A program made the translations under genes and the position numbers. The notes under the pieces are model-generated. The model saw only the letters and a list, made by a program, of their open reading frames with translations, was not told where the DNA came from and did not search any database. From NCBI GenBank assembly GCA_033439765.1, contig JAULSN010000001.1, forward strand, positions 7,502,001-7,566,000: 64,000 bases of DNA. Reading direction: 5' to 3'. Below, one piece after another: positions 1 through 11,782 of the stretch. The number at the start of each line of letters is the position of its first letter. Within the stretch, counting starts at the first letter, position 1. Origin of the DNA: Lasiosphaeria ovina (lineage: Eukaryota; Ascomycota; Sordariomycetes; Sordariales; Lasiosphaeriaceae).

Positions 1-1
1 G

Positions 2-862
2 CTCCTGACGAAGCGGGTGACGGCGTTCCTGCGCGCCAACCTGTCGGCGCACATCCGCGCGGCGGCCCTCACGACGCCAGCCGGCAACCTGCTCGCCCAC
101 GCCAGCAACCTACCCGCCAGCGCCCTGCGCCGCCAGTGCGCCGTGGCCGCCTCGCTGTGGGCCCTGCACGCGCCCGCCATCGCCGCCAGCAGCAGCAGCA
201 GCACCACGCTCAACAGCACCGCCAGCACGTTCGGCGACGCCGTCGAGTCCGCGCTGCCCCTGCCGCCGCCGCCGCCGCCGCCGCTTTCCCCTTCGTCGTT
301 CTCGACCGACGGCTTCCACACCCCGAGAGGAGGCAGCGCAAGCAGCAGCAGAGGCGGGGGAGGCGGAGGGGGAGAGAGAGCAGCCCCGGCGGTGACGGTG
401 CAGCTCGACAGCGGCGCCGTGTTCGTGATACGGCGCCTGCGGTGCGGGATGCTGTTCATCTGCATGGGCGGCCCCATTGGGCCCGAGACCAGCACCCGCA
501 GCAGCAGCAAGAGCCAAGGCGCGAGCAGTAGCGGGAGTGCAGGCACATCAACTACGGCGGCAGCGGCAGCGGTAGCAATTACAGAAACAGCAACAGCAGC
601 AGAATGTGGCGGCGCAGGCGACAGCGAGACTACCGATGGCGCCGCGGCAGCCCACAGTCAGAGCCACAGCGCTTTAGCGACGCCAGCATTACCACCCACG
701 CCAGCAACCGCAGTACCATCAGCAACAGCGCCTGGGACATCTCCACGGCCGGGGTCTCCTTCGGACGGCGAGACAGAGAACGGGCCGGCCGGCTCCGGAA
801 CACCGCCGACGGCAGCGGGAGGAGCCTCGGCAGCAGCGACCGCAGGCGCGGGGAATCCATCG

Positions 863-896
<34 letters not shown>

Positions 897-1096
897 TAGC
901 AGTAGCAGCAGCAAGCGGCGGCGGAGGTGCGCTGTCACCGGCCAACGTGCTGGCGATGCGGCGGCAGGTGGGCGAGCTGGGGCGGTGGCTAGACGCGCGG
1001 CTGGGCACGCTGTACGTGCCCGAAGAAGGCATCGGCATCGTCCCCGGCAGCGGCGGGGGTTTCGGGGGCGAGACACACGATTCTTTTATTTACTAA
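2..1096 (+). CDS. Roadblock/LAMTOR-like protein, 5' partial
   Basis: The frame is open from base 2 with no start codon, so the true start lies upstream of the window; 364 residues are visible, ending at TAA 1094-1096. What is seen fits the Roadblock fold: a first helix (TKRVTAFLRANL), a strand pair with LTTPAGNLLAHAS, a helix with a conserved-looking RRQCAVAASLWAL, a hydrophobic strand pair (AVFVIRRLRCGMLFICMGG) and a last helix (VLAMRRQVGELGRWLDARLG). Known LAMTOR2/EGO-type Roadblock proteins act on the vacuole/lysosome membrane in TORC1 signalling, but are about 125 residues. Here two loops are hugely expanded with poly-Pro, poly-Gly, Ser and Ala tracts. Assignment to LAMTOR2 rather than another Roadblock family is inference. 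It is convergent with the next gene. Confidence 0.6.
863..895 (+). repeat. (TCA)n trinucleotide repeat inside CDS
   Basis: About eleven tandem TCA units encode a poly-Ser run in the Roadblock-like protein. The same tract reads poly-Asp or poly-Met on the other strand, which explains the odd antisense open frames here. The copy number is likely polymorphic. Confidence 0.9.
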
Positions 1097-2083
1097 TAAT
1101 TTCATTTTTCGTTGTCAATTGGTTTTGTCTGTCTAGGGGGGGCGGGGCGGGGCGGAATGGAAAAGCGAAAAAGATCATCACATGCTCATATGCGCGCGCT
1201 GTACGTACATTACTCATACTAAGCACACACACACACACACCCAATTCATGTACGTAAGACCTAGTATATACCTCCTTGTGTGTACTGTCTGTCTGTGTTT
1301 GTACATACATGTCTCCGCTGTATTTTAATACCAAGACGGGCAGACAGACGAAAGGGGCATATTCTCACAAGCCAGACCTGGTCCATAACACCCCGCACTT
1401 TATGCCATGGCGAAGAACAAGTCCCTCCCTTAAGGTAAGCCTGATTGAAGCAGACGAAATATAACATGCCATGGCGAAGGGACCGAAGACAGGCAAAGAA
1501 GGGCGGGCAGGAAAGCATGATCACATAAGTCATTGAATTTGAAAAATAAAACAAAATAAACCAGATAGGCCCCGCGAACTTGATTATGCTTTCCCACCTA
1601 GACCTAGGTATATACGTATACGGCACTGAACTGGCCGGAAACCGGAATAGCAATGACACGCCCCGCCTGTTTGCAAAAAAAGGAAAAGCAAAAGGAAAAG
1701 AAACCCTTAACACCGCCCTTTCCACGCCCCGCGCCGAGAATCTGTATATTAACCTTACATGTGATTGATGTACCGCCCTGATGAGCACCCCTTCCCAGAC
1801 CACCAAAGACCAGATAGAGCTAAGAAGACTAGGCAAGAGCATAAGCAAGAGAAAAGAGAAAGGAGTTCGTACGGGATGTAGAAAGGACCCAAGACGCCGT
1901 GTGTGCCGCAGTATGATGATGACGAATAATGATGACTCCTTCCGACCCTGTTCCCGAAAAAAAAAACCTGTCCGTGCGGCCGATTCGATGCAAAGAAGAG
2001 AAAAAAAAAAAAAAAAAAAAGGTTGAAAGGAAAGCGCTACGCCCTCCCGCTCCCCACCCGGCCCTCGAGAAAGACAAGATGCA
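1097..2083. other. Convergent 3' intergenic region
   Basis: This holds the 3' flanks of two convergent genes. It contains an (AC)n run at about 1225-1240 and a 20-base A run at 2001-2020, which is a T run just past the stop of the minus-strand gene. I see no gene. Confidence 0.7.
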
Positions 2084-4283
2084 TCATTCGATGCTCAGCC
2101 GAGTGATGCCGTCATTGGTGTCCACCATACCCTGAAAGCCCACACGGGCCTTGCCCCCACCCAAGCTCAAGCTCAAGCGGTTGCTGTTGCCGTTTCCACC
2201 ACCGCTTCCGCTACCATTCTCGCTGGGCGCACCGCTCCCGCCTCCGCCGCCAGCAGGCTTGCCAGCACTGGCAGTGGTGTCGCCGCCGACGCTGCCGGGG
2301 CGCGACCCGGAGCCCCAGGGCACCATGTCACGCTGCAGCGGGCTCTGCATGATGGGCGAGTTGTGGACGCTCATGCCCGGGCTGACAGCTCGACGCTTGA
2401 AACTGACGGGGTCGAAGTCGTCGTCGCGGCGGCGTTTGCTGTTGATGCGGCGCGTGATTTCGGCGGCGGTCGGGAGGGTCGGGGCCGACGAGGCGGCGAT
2501 GGGGATACCGGTCGCGCCACCGCTGCCGCTACCGCTGCCGCTGCCATTGCCGTTGCTGAGGGCATAGGAGACGGGTTGTGGGGTACCGTTGCCCGAGCTA
2601 CTCGTCGTGGTTTGCACGCCGCCACTCGCGAGGATAAAGGCATTTTGGCTCGCTCCAGTGGAGCTAGCTGACGGCGAGTCCATGCTGATATCATCGAGGC
2701 TCAGGCCGGCCGACGACCCACGTGCGAGCAGCGCAAAGGGCGGCGGTGGCGGCGTGATGCGCGGTGCGCTCATACTGCTGCTGCCGCCATCCGAAAATGT
2801 GTCCCAGAACCCTTTGCCCTTGGAGTTCTTCATTACTTGCTGCTTGAAGGTGTCGCCGCCGCTAGCCGTCATGCCAAGACCGCTCCCCACGGTGGGATCC
2901 ATCATCATGATGTCTTCCGAGACGTCGTCGAGGCTGTCCTGGGCAGCTAGGTTGGGGCTGGACAAGGCTGTTGTGGCGGCCGAGTGAGAGGTAAGCATTC
3001 TAGGTTCGAGATCCATATCGCTTTCGCGCACCTGGCGAACTACCTCTGCCTCGCGACGAAACTCGGTTTCAACCGGAGCGCTCTCTTCCGCCAAAGCGGC
3101 CCGAATGCGTGCGAAGCCCTTGGTTTTTGGCTGTGGTACATGTTAGTAAAGCAATGTCCAAAAAGGGAGTGCGCCATGCGCTTTAGCTTACCAGGAGGTT
3201 CCCTCGGCGCGTAACAGGGCGGCGGACGACGCCTGGGCTATCGAACCCCTTGTTGACATTGTCATCGCTCTCGTTTCCGGAGATATGTAGCTGGTTCGCC
3301 GCCCAACTTATGCTCTCGCGTCTGGCGTGAGGAGACATGTCTTTCTGGCCGCCCATGTTGCTAGGGGGCGACTTGGACATAACATTAGGGTTGGCAGGGG
3401 AGGCAAATGAGGCGAAACCCAACGGCCCGCGCAACTTCTTCTTGTTCTGCTTCCTCTGCCGCTGCCGCTGTTGAAAGCTCAAGAGGCTATTGACGGCGGG
3501 CGAGCCGCCAGCGGCCATCCACGGGGCGCCGTGCAGGGCAATGTTTCTCGAAGCGTGCGGTGTAGTGACGTAGGCCTCGTCCATATCCTCGTCCATGAAG
3601 TCGTCGGGCTCTGAGCTCGAAGACGAGTCGGAGCCAATGTGGGCGTTGCTCCCCAGGGAACTCGAGATGAGCATGCGATCCTGGTTTCCCATGATTGACC
3701 ACAGAGAATTGGACGACTGCTCGGCAATGCCGTAGTCGCCGTTGCGGCGGCCGGGGATGTTCATGGCGCGCGAGCCGATGGTCGGCGACGAGTCGGGCGA
3801 CGCTTGGTCGGCAAGGGTGGAGTGGTGCAGGCTCGTGGCCGCTCGCGAAAAGTCCAGACCGCGCGAGCGCCGGGGCAGAATATTTGTCGGCGACGCGTAA
3901 GTTTGGGAATGGTCGAGTTTGGGCGAGAGCGGGGCGGGTTTGGACTGGGCGGGCGAAGTTGAGTCCCGCGGGGGCAGCTGGAGCGCGAGACCTCGCAGCG
4001 GGAACTTTGCGCGCACAGGTGTTGACGGGAGCAAAGACGGCTCTGGCTCCTTGTCTCTGATGCCAATGTCGTCCTTGGCCTGCCGTTGCGAGACTTCGAA
4101 GATATGGGGGGACGGGGTTAGCTTTGGTGTTCCACCTCCGTCCGATAGCGACCTTGTCTTGGATAGCGGTGATCGTATCGCCGCGCTCGCCACGCCCGCC
4201 ACCTTGCCCGTGTCCATCATAATCATGGCCGCCTCGTCCTCCATGTCGCCATCAGCGTCCATCATTCGAGAGAGGTCGTCCAT
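2084..4283 (-). CDS. Unrecognised low-complexity nuclear-type protein, 712 aa
   Basis: Model: complement(join(2084..3130, 3192..4283)). The 61-nt intron has donor GTAAGC, branch TACTAAC and acceptor ACAG, and joins GNLL to PKTKGFARIRAALAEE in phase 0. The protein is Ser/Pro/Gly-rich with many SP/TP sites, an acidic start (MDDLSRMMDADGDMEDE), a KTKGFARIRAALAEE helix that looks like the conserved core, and a bipartite basic stretch (KRRRDDDFDPVSFKRR) that could be a nuclear localisation signal. I do not recognise the family. Multiple proline-directed sites suggest a kinase-regulated nuclear or cell-cycle protein, but that is inference. The start ATG at 4283 is the first in frame; an earlier exon is not excluded. 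Confidence 0.7.
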
Positions 4284-5731
4284 CGCTATGTCTGATCTGA
4301 GAGCGCGATGGTGCCGACGCCGAGACAGCAGAGCTCTCGTCGCACGGCGTTGTCCGTCGGGTGTCTCGAACGCGCCTCATTCGACCCCGATCTCGGCTCT
4401 TCTCAGCTCGCGCCGCCGCCGCAACACGGCCAAAATGCACGCGAAAACACTCGGTTTCGAGTTTGTATGATTGAAGCTGGTGCTCTTGCCGTCCAATGGG
4501 ATCCGACATGGGATTTTGGAGCGTCGCTGAAAGAGGTTGTAAACTACTTAATTAGTCCTTCATAAAGACTTGGAAGAAAGAAAGTAGTCCATGGATGTCG
4601 TTAAGCGGCTAAACTTTCTAGGCGTTGCACCCTTGCCAGCACCTAATAACCATTAAGCTCTCGCTAAAGGCACAGGCCCCTGGCCATCTTCCCGTGTCCA
4701 GTATGCCTCGTGCCGCGAGCCTGTGGAATAGCGACCCCAGCCTCCCAACGCCCCTGTCTCGACCTTGTTCGTTCACCGCTGTGCTAGTGCCGGGACGCTA
4801 TCGCATTGTTGCGATTTCCAGGTTATCCCACCCTGCTCTGTTGAACAAATGCTGCGTGCCGCGGTTGTTTGATAACCGTTCGGCATATCAGTTGTTATGC
4901 CACAAACTAAGATGCTGGGTTGGCTCAGTCCAGCGCCAATTGTACGGATCTGGTGGTATTGTTAAAGTACTTGTGCAGTGAGTATAATCCATCTACATTT
5001 TCCGAGGCACAAGAGAACAAAGATTCCGCATTTCATCCGTACTCTCCTCGGAAATAACTATCATTAAATGTACCAAATATTTTCAGCTTCGCTTCGATTC
5101 AAACAGCTGCAGGGTTTCATAGCATTTCAACAGGCTTGACTCTGACAAACGACCGGAACGTGATCCGTAACCGGGACTTGTCGAAAACCCCTCACCGACA
5201 TCTTTACGCGGTTCGCGTCGGGAAAGGGTGTCGCGTTGCGGGGAAGTGGGGTCTAGCTCCGGGACGGGGGCCAGACTGAAGTGGTAGTGTGGGGTGAGTG
5301 TTGAATGGGTGGTGATGACTTCGGAACAAAATTTCAAGGTTGAGTACAGTACAACGTAGTACAGTACGCACCCACAACCAATTTATGCTGGCGTTTTCCC
5401 TCCTTGACCTCAAATTGGCGTCCGTACTTCGTATGTGGTGACGTTTTCCAATGAGAAATACCCGTTATTCTTTTTGCTCAGGGCAGGACTGAATCTCTTC
5501 CAAATGACTAAACATTTTTACTTCATTTCATTTCAACAGCGAGCAACAACATAAGCAAGTCGAGATAAAATAATATCAGCCAAGAGGAACAAGAAGCAGA
5601 CAATAAATGAACTAAAGGTATTTTACCATAACACCGTGGGGCACCGTTGCTCAAACAGCCAACTATCCGTACCAACGCGCTACGCCAGCTAATAAAAACA
5701 TTGACCCTCCACTCCGCTACCGTACAGCCTC
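4284..5731. other. Intergenic, no gene seen
   Basis: This is the 5' flank of the 712-aa gene and the 3' flank of the 663-aa gene. Open frames here are short, without splice continuity or recognisable domains. Confidence 0.6.
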
Positions 5732-7723
5732 CTACCTGGCCCAGGCCTCGACACGGATGTTATTTTGGCGAGCAAGGTCCCGCGCCGCCACTTTGAGGAG
5801 TTCCGTTTCGGCGAGAACCTGGGCGACATCCAATCTTAGTTTTCCGGCGTAGTATTCCAAGTCCTCTGTAGTTGCCGGCCGGTTCTCGCGCCTTAGCTCT
5901 CGTAGTAAACGCCGCTTGTCCTCGTTGCGAATCGGCTGAAACCCGTTGTAGGGCACCGCATGCGGCCTCGCCGACGACGGGAGCGATCCCGGACCGTACG
6001 AGGACCACGTTGGCTGATTGGCCTTTCGCCAGATTTCTTGTGCAGGCCGCGGCAGCCTCTTTAGTTGATGCGTAGACTCTTCAAAACGCGCCCATCGCTG
6101 TTCCGTTTTGGCAAGCTCCTCATATTCCTGCTGCTCTCTCTGTGTTTTAATAATCTCATCACGCACGACTCGCTCTGCGCGGAGTTTCTCTTCGTCTTGT
6201 TTCTCCTTTAGATCCTTTGCGGCCTTCTTGAGCCTTGGGTACCAGTAGTTCTTGAGGAGTTCGCCGAAAATTTTGCGATCCTCATTCAGTTTCTGGATTT
6301 CGACCGGGGTCAGCCCGGAGCTACTCTCGTCCTCTAACGGCCGCTGAGAAAGTTCAATTTTGATGACGTTGACGAGCCGATTAAGCCAGCCCGTAATCTG
6401 CACCAGATACTGCATCGTGCTGGCAGTAAAGCTGCCTTCGTCTGGTGGCCCATCGTCAATATCGCGGCCAACCCCTCCAAGGTCGAACGAACTCGAGAGG
6501 ATCAGAACCAGCATCGGGATGATCTTTCCAACCATGTCTTCAACCAAGGCACGGCGAGACCCCAAGTCTTCATCGCTTAATTCCCCAGAACCGCCAGCCA
6601 CAAGGTCAACCTCGCAGATTCTCGTAACAGTCCTGGTGATCGCGGACATGGGCTTGCTGAGGCGCCGCTTCTCTCTGCGCAGCCATGTGTTTTGTTCGGC
6701 AAGGCTCGTGGCCGAACGACCACCATCAAGGCGACCCTTCAGCTCGAATAAAGCGTTGTAGAGTTTGCTGCCGAGGCCAGTGTTGAGCATGGCAGCCTCG
6801 CTCTCGATTTCCAAGTATTCAAATGGAAGTAGGGATGTTTTCCATGTTTTGCGCATGCCTGTCCAGCCTGGCCGGCCCATCAACCTGTCCATGCGGCCAA
6901 GATCTTTGCGTGAAATCTCCACTGAGAACTGGGCGTCGGTGGTAGCAGGTGCTTCTATGACGAGGGAGTCACCCTGGTCTCTTTCTTCTCCATCGACGTT
7001 ACCAAGTTCTTGTTCTCCGACTTCTTCGCCTTCGCCTGCACCTGCGGCTGCGCCTTCGCCTTCAGCTTCCACGACTGGGGACGAGACGCGAGGAGCCGAG
7101 TTCGCCAAGCTACGATTTCCCAGCCCGTTTACTGTCCGACGGCTGGGTTCGCTATTCTCTTCACCGTCACCCCCTTCGTCGCCGACATATTGGTCGCCGG
7201 CATCTCTATCGTCATCCACTTCGTGGTCGACCTCGTCGACCGTCTCGGACGACACCTGGGGCGACTCTGGAATTACCCGACGCTTCACCGGGCTTTTGGG
7301 TTTACTCTGGTGAGCCTTTTGGTTTTTGCGAGGCACTTGTTTAGGTGGCTCAAGTGGCCCGCGCTCCGAGAGCGTGTCTCGGGGCAAGTTGTCCGAGAAT
7401 TCTGACACTTTTCCTCTTGAGGAAATCAAGACCTCAATAGCACCAGACTTTTGCCGCGGGGCCGACTTTCGGGGCGTCGAAAAGTTATTCATAACGGCGA
7501 GGACTTCCCCGTCCACGGTCTCCTCGTCGTCCCTGTCAACAGTGGCGAGTCGGGTTCTTCGGCGGGTTGAGGGACCGGCAGAGGTGGTGCTAGGCGCAGG
7601 CCCCGTCGTCCTCAATCTCTTGGCTCGGGGACGCATGATGGTGACGCCGTCGCCTCTTTTCCTCTTGCTAGCGGCTCGCAATCCGTGCGTCGCCTGCGCA
7701 TTTGCCATCTCGTCACCGGCCAT
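5732..7723 (-). CDS. Unrecognised basic/coiled-coil nuclear-type protein, 663 aa
   Basis: A single uninterrupted frame from ATG 7723 to the stop at 5732. The N-terminus is basic (SKRKRGDG, RPRAKRLR) and looks like a nuclear localisation signal. Residues about 130-260 are acidic and disordered with SP sites. A folded middle begins around FEYLEIESEAAMLN. Residues about 500-560 (KDLKEKQDEEKLRAER and onward) form a charged coiled coil. The C-terminus has a helical stretch starting RNEDKRRLLRELRRENRP that recalls a small helical DNA-binding or protein-binding domain, but I cannot assign it. No enzyme motif is visible. The family is not recognised; a chromatin-associated role is only an inference from composition. 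Confidence 0.75.
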   Translation of the reverse strand: MAGDEMANAQATHGLRAASKRKRGDGVTIMRPRAKRLRTTGPAPSTTSAGPSTRRRTRLATVDRDDEETVDGEVLAVMNNFSTPRKSAPRQKSGAIEVLISSRGKVSEFSDNLPRDTLSERGPLEPPKQVPRKNQKAHQSKPKSPVKRRVIPESPQVSSETVDEVDHEVDDDRDAGDQYVGDEGGDGEENSEPSRRTVNGLGNRSLANSAPRVSSPVVEAEGEGAAAGAGEGEEVGEQELGNVDGEERDQGDSLVIEAPATTDAQFSVEISRKDLGRMDRLMGRPGWTGMRKTWKTSLLPFEYLEIESEAAMLNTGLGSKLYNALFELKGRLDGGRSATSLAEQNTWLRREKRRLSKPMSAITRTVTRICEVDLVAGGSGELSDEDLGSRRALVEDMVGKIIPMLVLILSSSFDLGGVGRDIDDGPPDEGSFTASTMQYLVQITGWLNRLVNVIKIELSQRPLEDESSSGLTPVEIQKLNEDRKIFGELLKNYWYPRLKKAAKDLKEKQDEEKLRAERVVRDEIIKTQREQQEYEELAKTEQRWARFEESTHQLKRLPRPAQEIWRKANQPTWSSYGPGSLPSSARPHAVPYNGFQPIRNEDKRRLLRELRRENRPATTEDLEYYAGKLRLDVAQVLAETELLKVAARDLARQNNIRVEAWAR

Positions 7724-8469
7724 TAATTAATACACACACGTTCACGGCGAGATCCGCACGGGCGTTGTTGACGATGTCGCAAGATTTGGGCTCGAGGTTG
7801 TGCGCAAAACTGGCTGCGGGGCTGGCTGAAGAAGGCTGCTTTTGCAGCGGCACCAATTGGTATAATACAAAGCAATCAAATGCGGTGGGTGGTCGGTGAG
7901 AATTGGATGAAGATGATCGCAAGCTGAAGTGTTGGGGTCCATATCTTCGATGATTTGGTTTGAGACGCGTCGCCGACACGCGCCAGCCGGGATGTGGTGT
8001 CAAGCAGGCCGGGCGCCACAAGGCGCTCCGAACGGTGTGTTCAGTGCCCTGGAAATATAGCGCCTGGACATTCCGTGTTTGGTTCCAAAACGCGGGAGCA
8101 CGTGCTCATTCCGTGAGTGGATACCTGATGTATGTACAAGTACTGTACAAATCCTCCTCCTTAGGTAACCTTTAGAGTGTGTAACGCCCTGACGCAGGGT
8201 CCAGCATGTGCCTTGCATACGCAGTTCATGTCTGTGACTTGACATCGAGCACGCGACCTCGAAAGGCGACTAGAATTCTCCCACCTACATGCCCTCGTGG
8301 GATTCCGTATGTATTGTATGTACAATACACACCTTACATTCAGGCTAAGTAGGCCTCTCGGTCCTAGCGAACAATCCTTCATTCCCCAATGGAACCTGCC
8401 CAGCCAAGCAAACAATACCAACATTGGCTCGAACCGAGGATCGGGAACGTTTATGCTGCGGTGTCTGCA
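7724..8469. other. Intergenic, promoter side of 663-aa gene
   Basis: This is the upstream region of the minus-strand 663-aa gene. I see no open frame with coding character. A TGTACAAGTACTGTACA-like palindromic stretch lies near 8132-8150. Confidence 0.5.
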
Positions 8470-8958
8470 ATGGCCTTGGCCAAGAGACTCACTGCGACTC
8501 TGCTCTGGTGGTGCTCCACACCATATACCAGCTAGCGCAAGTGTTGCACCGAGAACCACAGCAAGGGCGTGTTCTTCTCGGCCGTCATGTTCGGCATCGA
8601 GGCGGACTGGGAAGCCGACAAGAACGCTGCCGGCCAGGGTTGGCTCGACGGCGGGCAGGGTAAAGCCCCCGACATCCCGCTCGGGGGACAGGGGGAGCGC
8701 GGCTGCCCGGAGCTCACCGCCACCATCGACATTGTGCCCGACCTGGCGGCGCCGCTCCGTCCCATCCTGGCCGTAGACGCCGAGGACACGGGCAGATCCC
8801 CGAGCCCATGTTCCGTCAGGATCGACGCCGACGTCGCCAGCAGCATCTCTCGCTCCGTGACGAGTCTGGCTACGACGCCGCCGACGCCAACGACGACGAG
8901 TTCTGCGCAGACAGCACTGGCGGCGGCGGCCTACCTTCTGTTTGGCTTGGCATTTTGA
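8470..8958 (+). pseudogene. Possible relic of a GPI-anchored secreted protein
   Basis: In one frame, ATG at 8470 starts a leader-like stretch (MALAKRLTATLLWWCS), interrupted by TAG at 8533-8535. The frame then stays open to TGA near 8956, containing NHSKGVFFSAVMFGIEADW, several Cys, a Thr/Ser/Pro-rich stalk and a hydrophobic tail (TALAAAAYLLFGLAF) resembling a GPI signal. The TAG could be a CAG changed by C-to-T mutation. I do not recognise the family. It could equally be a chance frame or a gene with an unmodelled intron. Confidence 0.28.
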
Positions 8959-11782
8959 CGTGTTCTTTTGCATGGGATGGTTACGTCATGGTAAAGACCA
9001 ACGGGCCCGGCCTTCAAGCCGTACCTTGGCTTTGGAACATGGGTGCCTGCAGGTATTTATGCCTTTTAAAATGTTAAGTGAGGGAATGGGCACCACTCCC
9101 TTCTCAATTGACTTGTCCATATTGTAGAGATATACCGGAGTTTATAAGGCGGTTGCCTTACCTGAGTCAAAAATTACCTCGTTGGAAGTTCAACATGACA
9201 AATAGCCTCTCCTACCATTCTTAAAGAGAAAAACATTTAAATGCAACTCTATGGATATTGCTAGAGTCGGGCAATGGATCAGACTCTAGGCGCATGAGTG
9301 CCCCTGCCCGAGGGTAAGGGGAACTTGGGCACCGAGTGAACGGGCCATATCCGACCACACCAATTGATGGTGAACGCAATCCTTCACTTTATGCCGGTCG
9401 GGTACCGTACACTATGTTTCTCAACGGTGTCGTTGATATTAACTCGTTTCGTAGTACGTAACCCCAGAGTAATTCGTCAAAAGTTTCTTAGACCATAGCA
9501 ACCATACACTAGAATGCACAGCCTGACGTCTAGACTGGCGCACCAATCAAACCGTATCACCACCATTCGTCAACTTTCTCTAGCTCTGCTGTGCAAGTGT
9601 GTTGTGCAGTTGGGCACGTATACGCCGATTACACAAGATATACCCAAGTCTAACAACCTAGCCAATTAAAACCAAATGTTTAAATCCTCTCAACTCACGG
9701 CGTGTTCATCTTTACGTACAAGTGATGATTTAATCAAGCGTGGTCCAAGTCAGCCTCATTGCGCAAAAGCAGCAAAAGCCGAAGTCTAGGTACCTACGTA
9801 CTTTGTCAAGAAACTCACACAACCTCAGTCTTAAGGCACGCACACCTTGCGTTCCCAAGGCAGCAGTGTGTGACTGGTTTAATCGCCAAAACGAAACAAA
9901 CACCCGACAGTGACGCCACAGCAAAGTCGACAACAGAGCTCCGCCCGCTGCGCCTACGGGGGAAAAGAAAAACAAGGGGGTGGCTGGCGCCGGAAAGGAA
10001 ATCTTCTCTCCCACGGGTCCCGCCGCCACATTCACCCCACCAAGGATGGATCGATGGGATGGATGGTATCGTCATCGTCGTCGGGACCCCCGGCCCCACC
10101 AGGGAAATTTTTCCTCCTCTGTCAGTCTCAGACTAAGTCTATTAAACTCGATTCACTACAAGCGAGGCAAGGTAGGCAGTCTCTCGCACCGCTCACAGCG
10201 CAGCGCAGCCGCACGTGGGCGGACTGGCACCAGTGTGCGATCTGGGCGTCCGGGGCAAAAGGGGGGCCAAGTTTGGCATTGTAGGAATATCTAAAATAAA
10301 ATAAAAAGGACAAAAAAAAGACAAAAAACACCCCACCAAAAGAAAATGAAAAAAAAAAAAATTGGCAAGTATCCCCGTATCCGTGCCAGAGGTCCCGAGG
10401 TCCAGACTCCAGAGGTCCAGACTCCAGAGGTCCAGCTGGGGAGGTCCGCAGCGAGCGGCAGGCAAGGCGAGGAGGCGCTCGGCTGGCTGACGGGGAAAGA
10501 AAGAGGGGATTACGTATGCGCGCCTGTGCCCCTTGATATTACGTGTATATCACGACCCACTTGGCACTAGGGCTCCACTCAGTCGCCTTTTCCATCCCCC
10601 CTCTCTCAAAAATACATCCGTGGATCATTAGCTGAATTCCCTTACCGAGCAGAAAAAAGGCAGCCGCTACGCGATCCGTTGGCAGCCAGAGGGGGGGGAA
10701 GGGGAATTCCACTTGATCCGGACCACCTTCCTAATGTGGTATGATGCAGTAATAAATGGTATGATCCGTGACCACCTTGTGACAGATCCAAGTTGTAATT
10801 TTTGAAATGCGGCCAGAAGTTACATCTGAAATAGGCAATTGAGGTGCGTGGAGTGGATGAATGGGTGTGGCGCAGATGCTTGGGCATGAAATCTGATAGG
10901 CGCAATGCCACATTGGGCGGCGACGTAGGCGAATTCCTTGCTTGGCTGATAACGGTTTTGCGCTTCGCGAGTTACAGATTCGCATCACCCAGGCATGACC
11001 CGAGTCGCTATTGTTGCGGACCTGGTCAGTGTGCGCTGACGCGTAAGTTTGGAAGCGGACGGACCGCGATGGATCAAGCAGAGCCGCATTCGCCAGAGTC
11101 CAGAGCGCACACACGCCCGCACTGCGCTCTGAGGTCCCAAGGCCTCGGTTGAGTAAGGGGCTGCGATTCGCAGCAGACGAGGCCAATTTGATGTCATATG
11201 CGTCTGAACAATCTAATTACGCTACATGGTTTGTGCTATGGGGGGAGGACGGGCCGTGCAAAATATTCCATCGTTCTGAGGAACATAGAGAAGCCAAAGA
11301 AATAGAACAAGAAAAGAACTCTCCAAGCTGCCAAAAAGAATTAAACGTCCAACTGAATGCCAGTCAACATAACCAACCCTGCTACATGTGACTAAAAGTT
11401 CCGGCATCTTGTTTTGGGTGAAAGTGTCTGTCTTGCCGGAGCAAATGGTCGCCGGGTTGCCCATGTACATGTAGATTCCTCGCAGTTCGATGTTGTTGCG
11501 AGGGGCAATGCTAGAGTAACGACAACGACAACCAGGCGACAGCAGCAAGTAAGATAGCGATAAACCGTTGATTATTTTGCTCTGGTATCTGTGCAAGGCG
11601 TAAAAGGTCGAAAAAGAACTTAAAAGGGCGGAGGACGACTTGAGTAAAGGGGAAAGTCGGAAGTGACTGAGAAGATGAGAGTTTGGTTCAGATGGGCCAA
11701 GTTGGGGACAAAGGCGAAATTGACATCGAAGGTTTGCGGGATCTGAGGACTCTGGACAGGCATTGTCGCAACGTATTGAAAG
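8959..11782. other. Long non-coding stretch
   Basis: No supportable gene in 2.8 kb. The part from about 9060 to 9740 is AT-richer than its surroundings. A short tandem repeat sits at 10396-10437. Open frames are short and overlapping on both strands. Confidence 0.5.
10396..10437 (+). repeat. 15-bp tandem repeat, about 2.7 copies
   Basis: The unit GAGGTCCAGACTCCA is repeated twice in full and then partly. It lies in non-coding DNA. Confidence 0.85.

Noticed and set aside
4625..4981. 118-codon plus-strand frame
   Set aside because: Lies in a spacer, with no domain or coding pattern.
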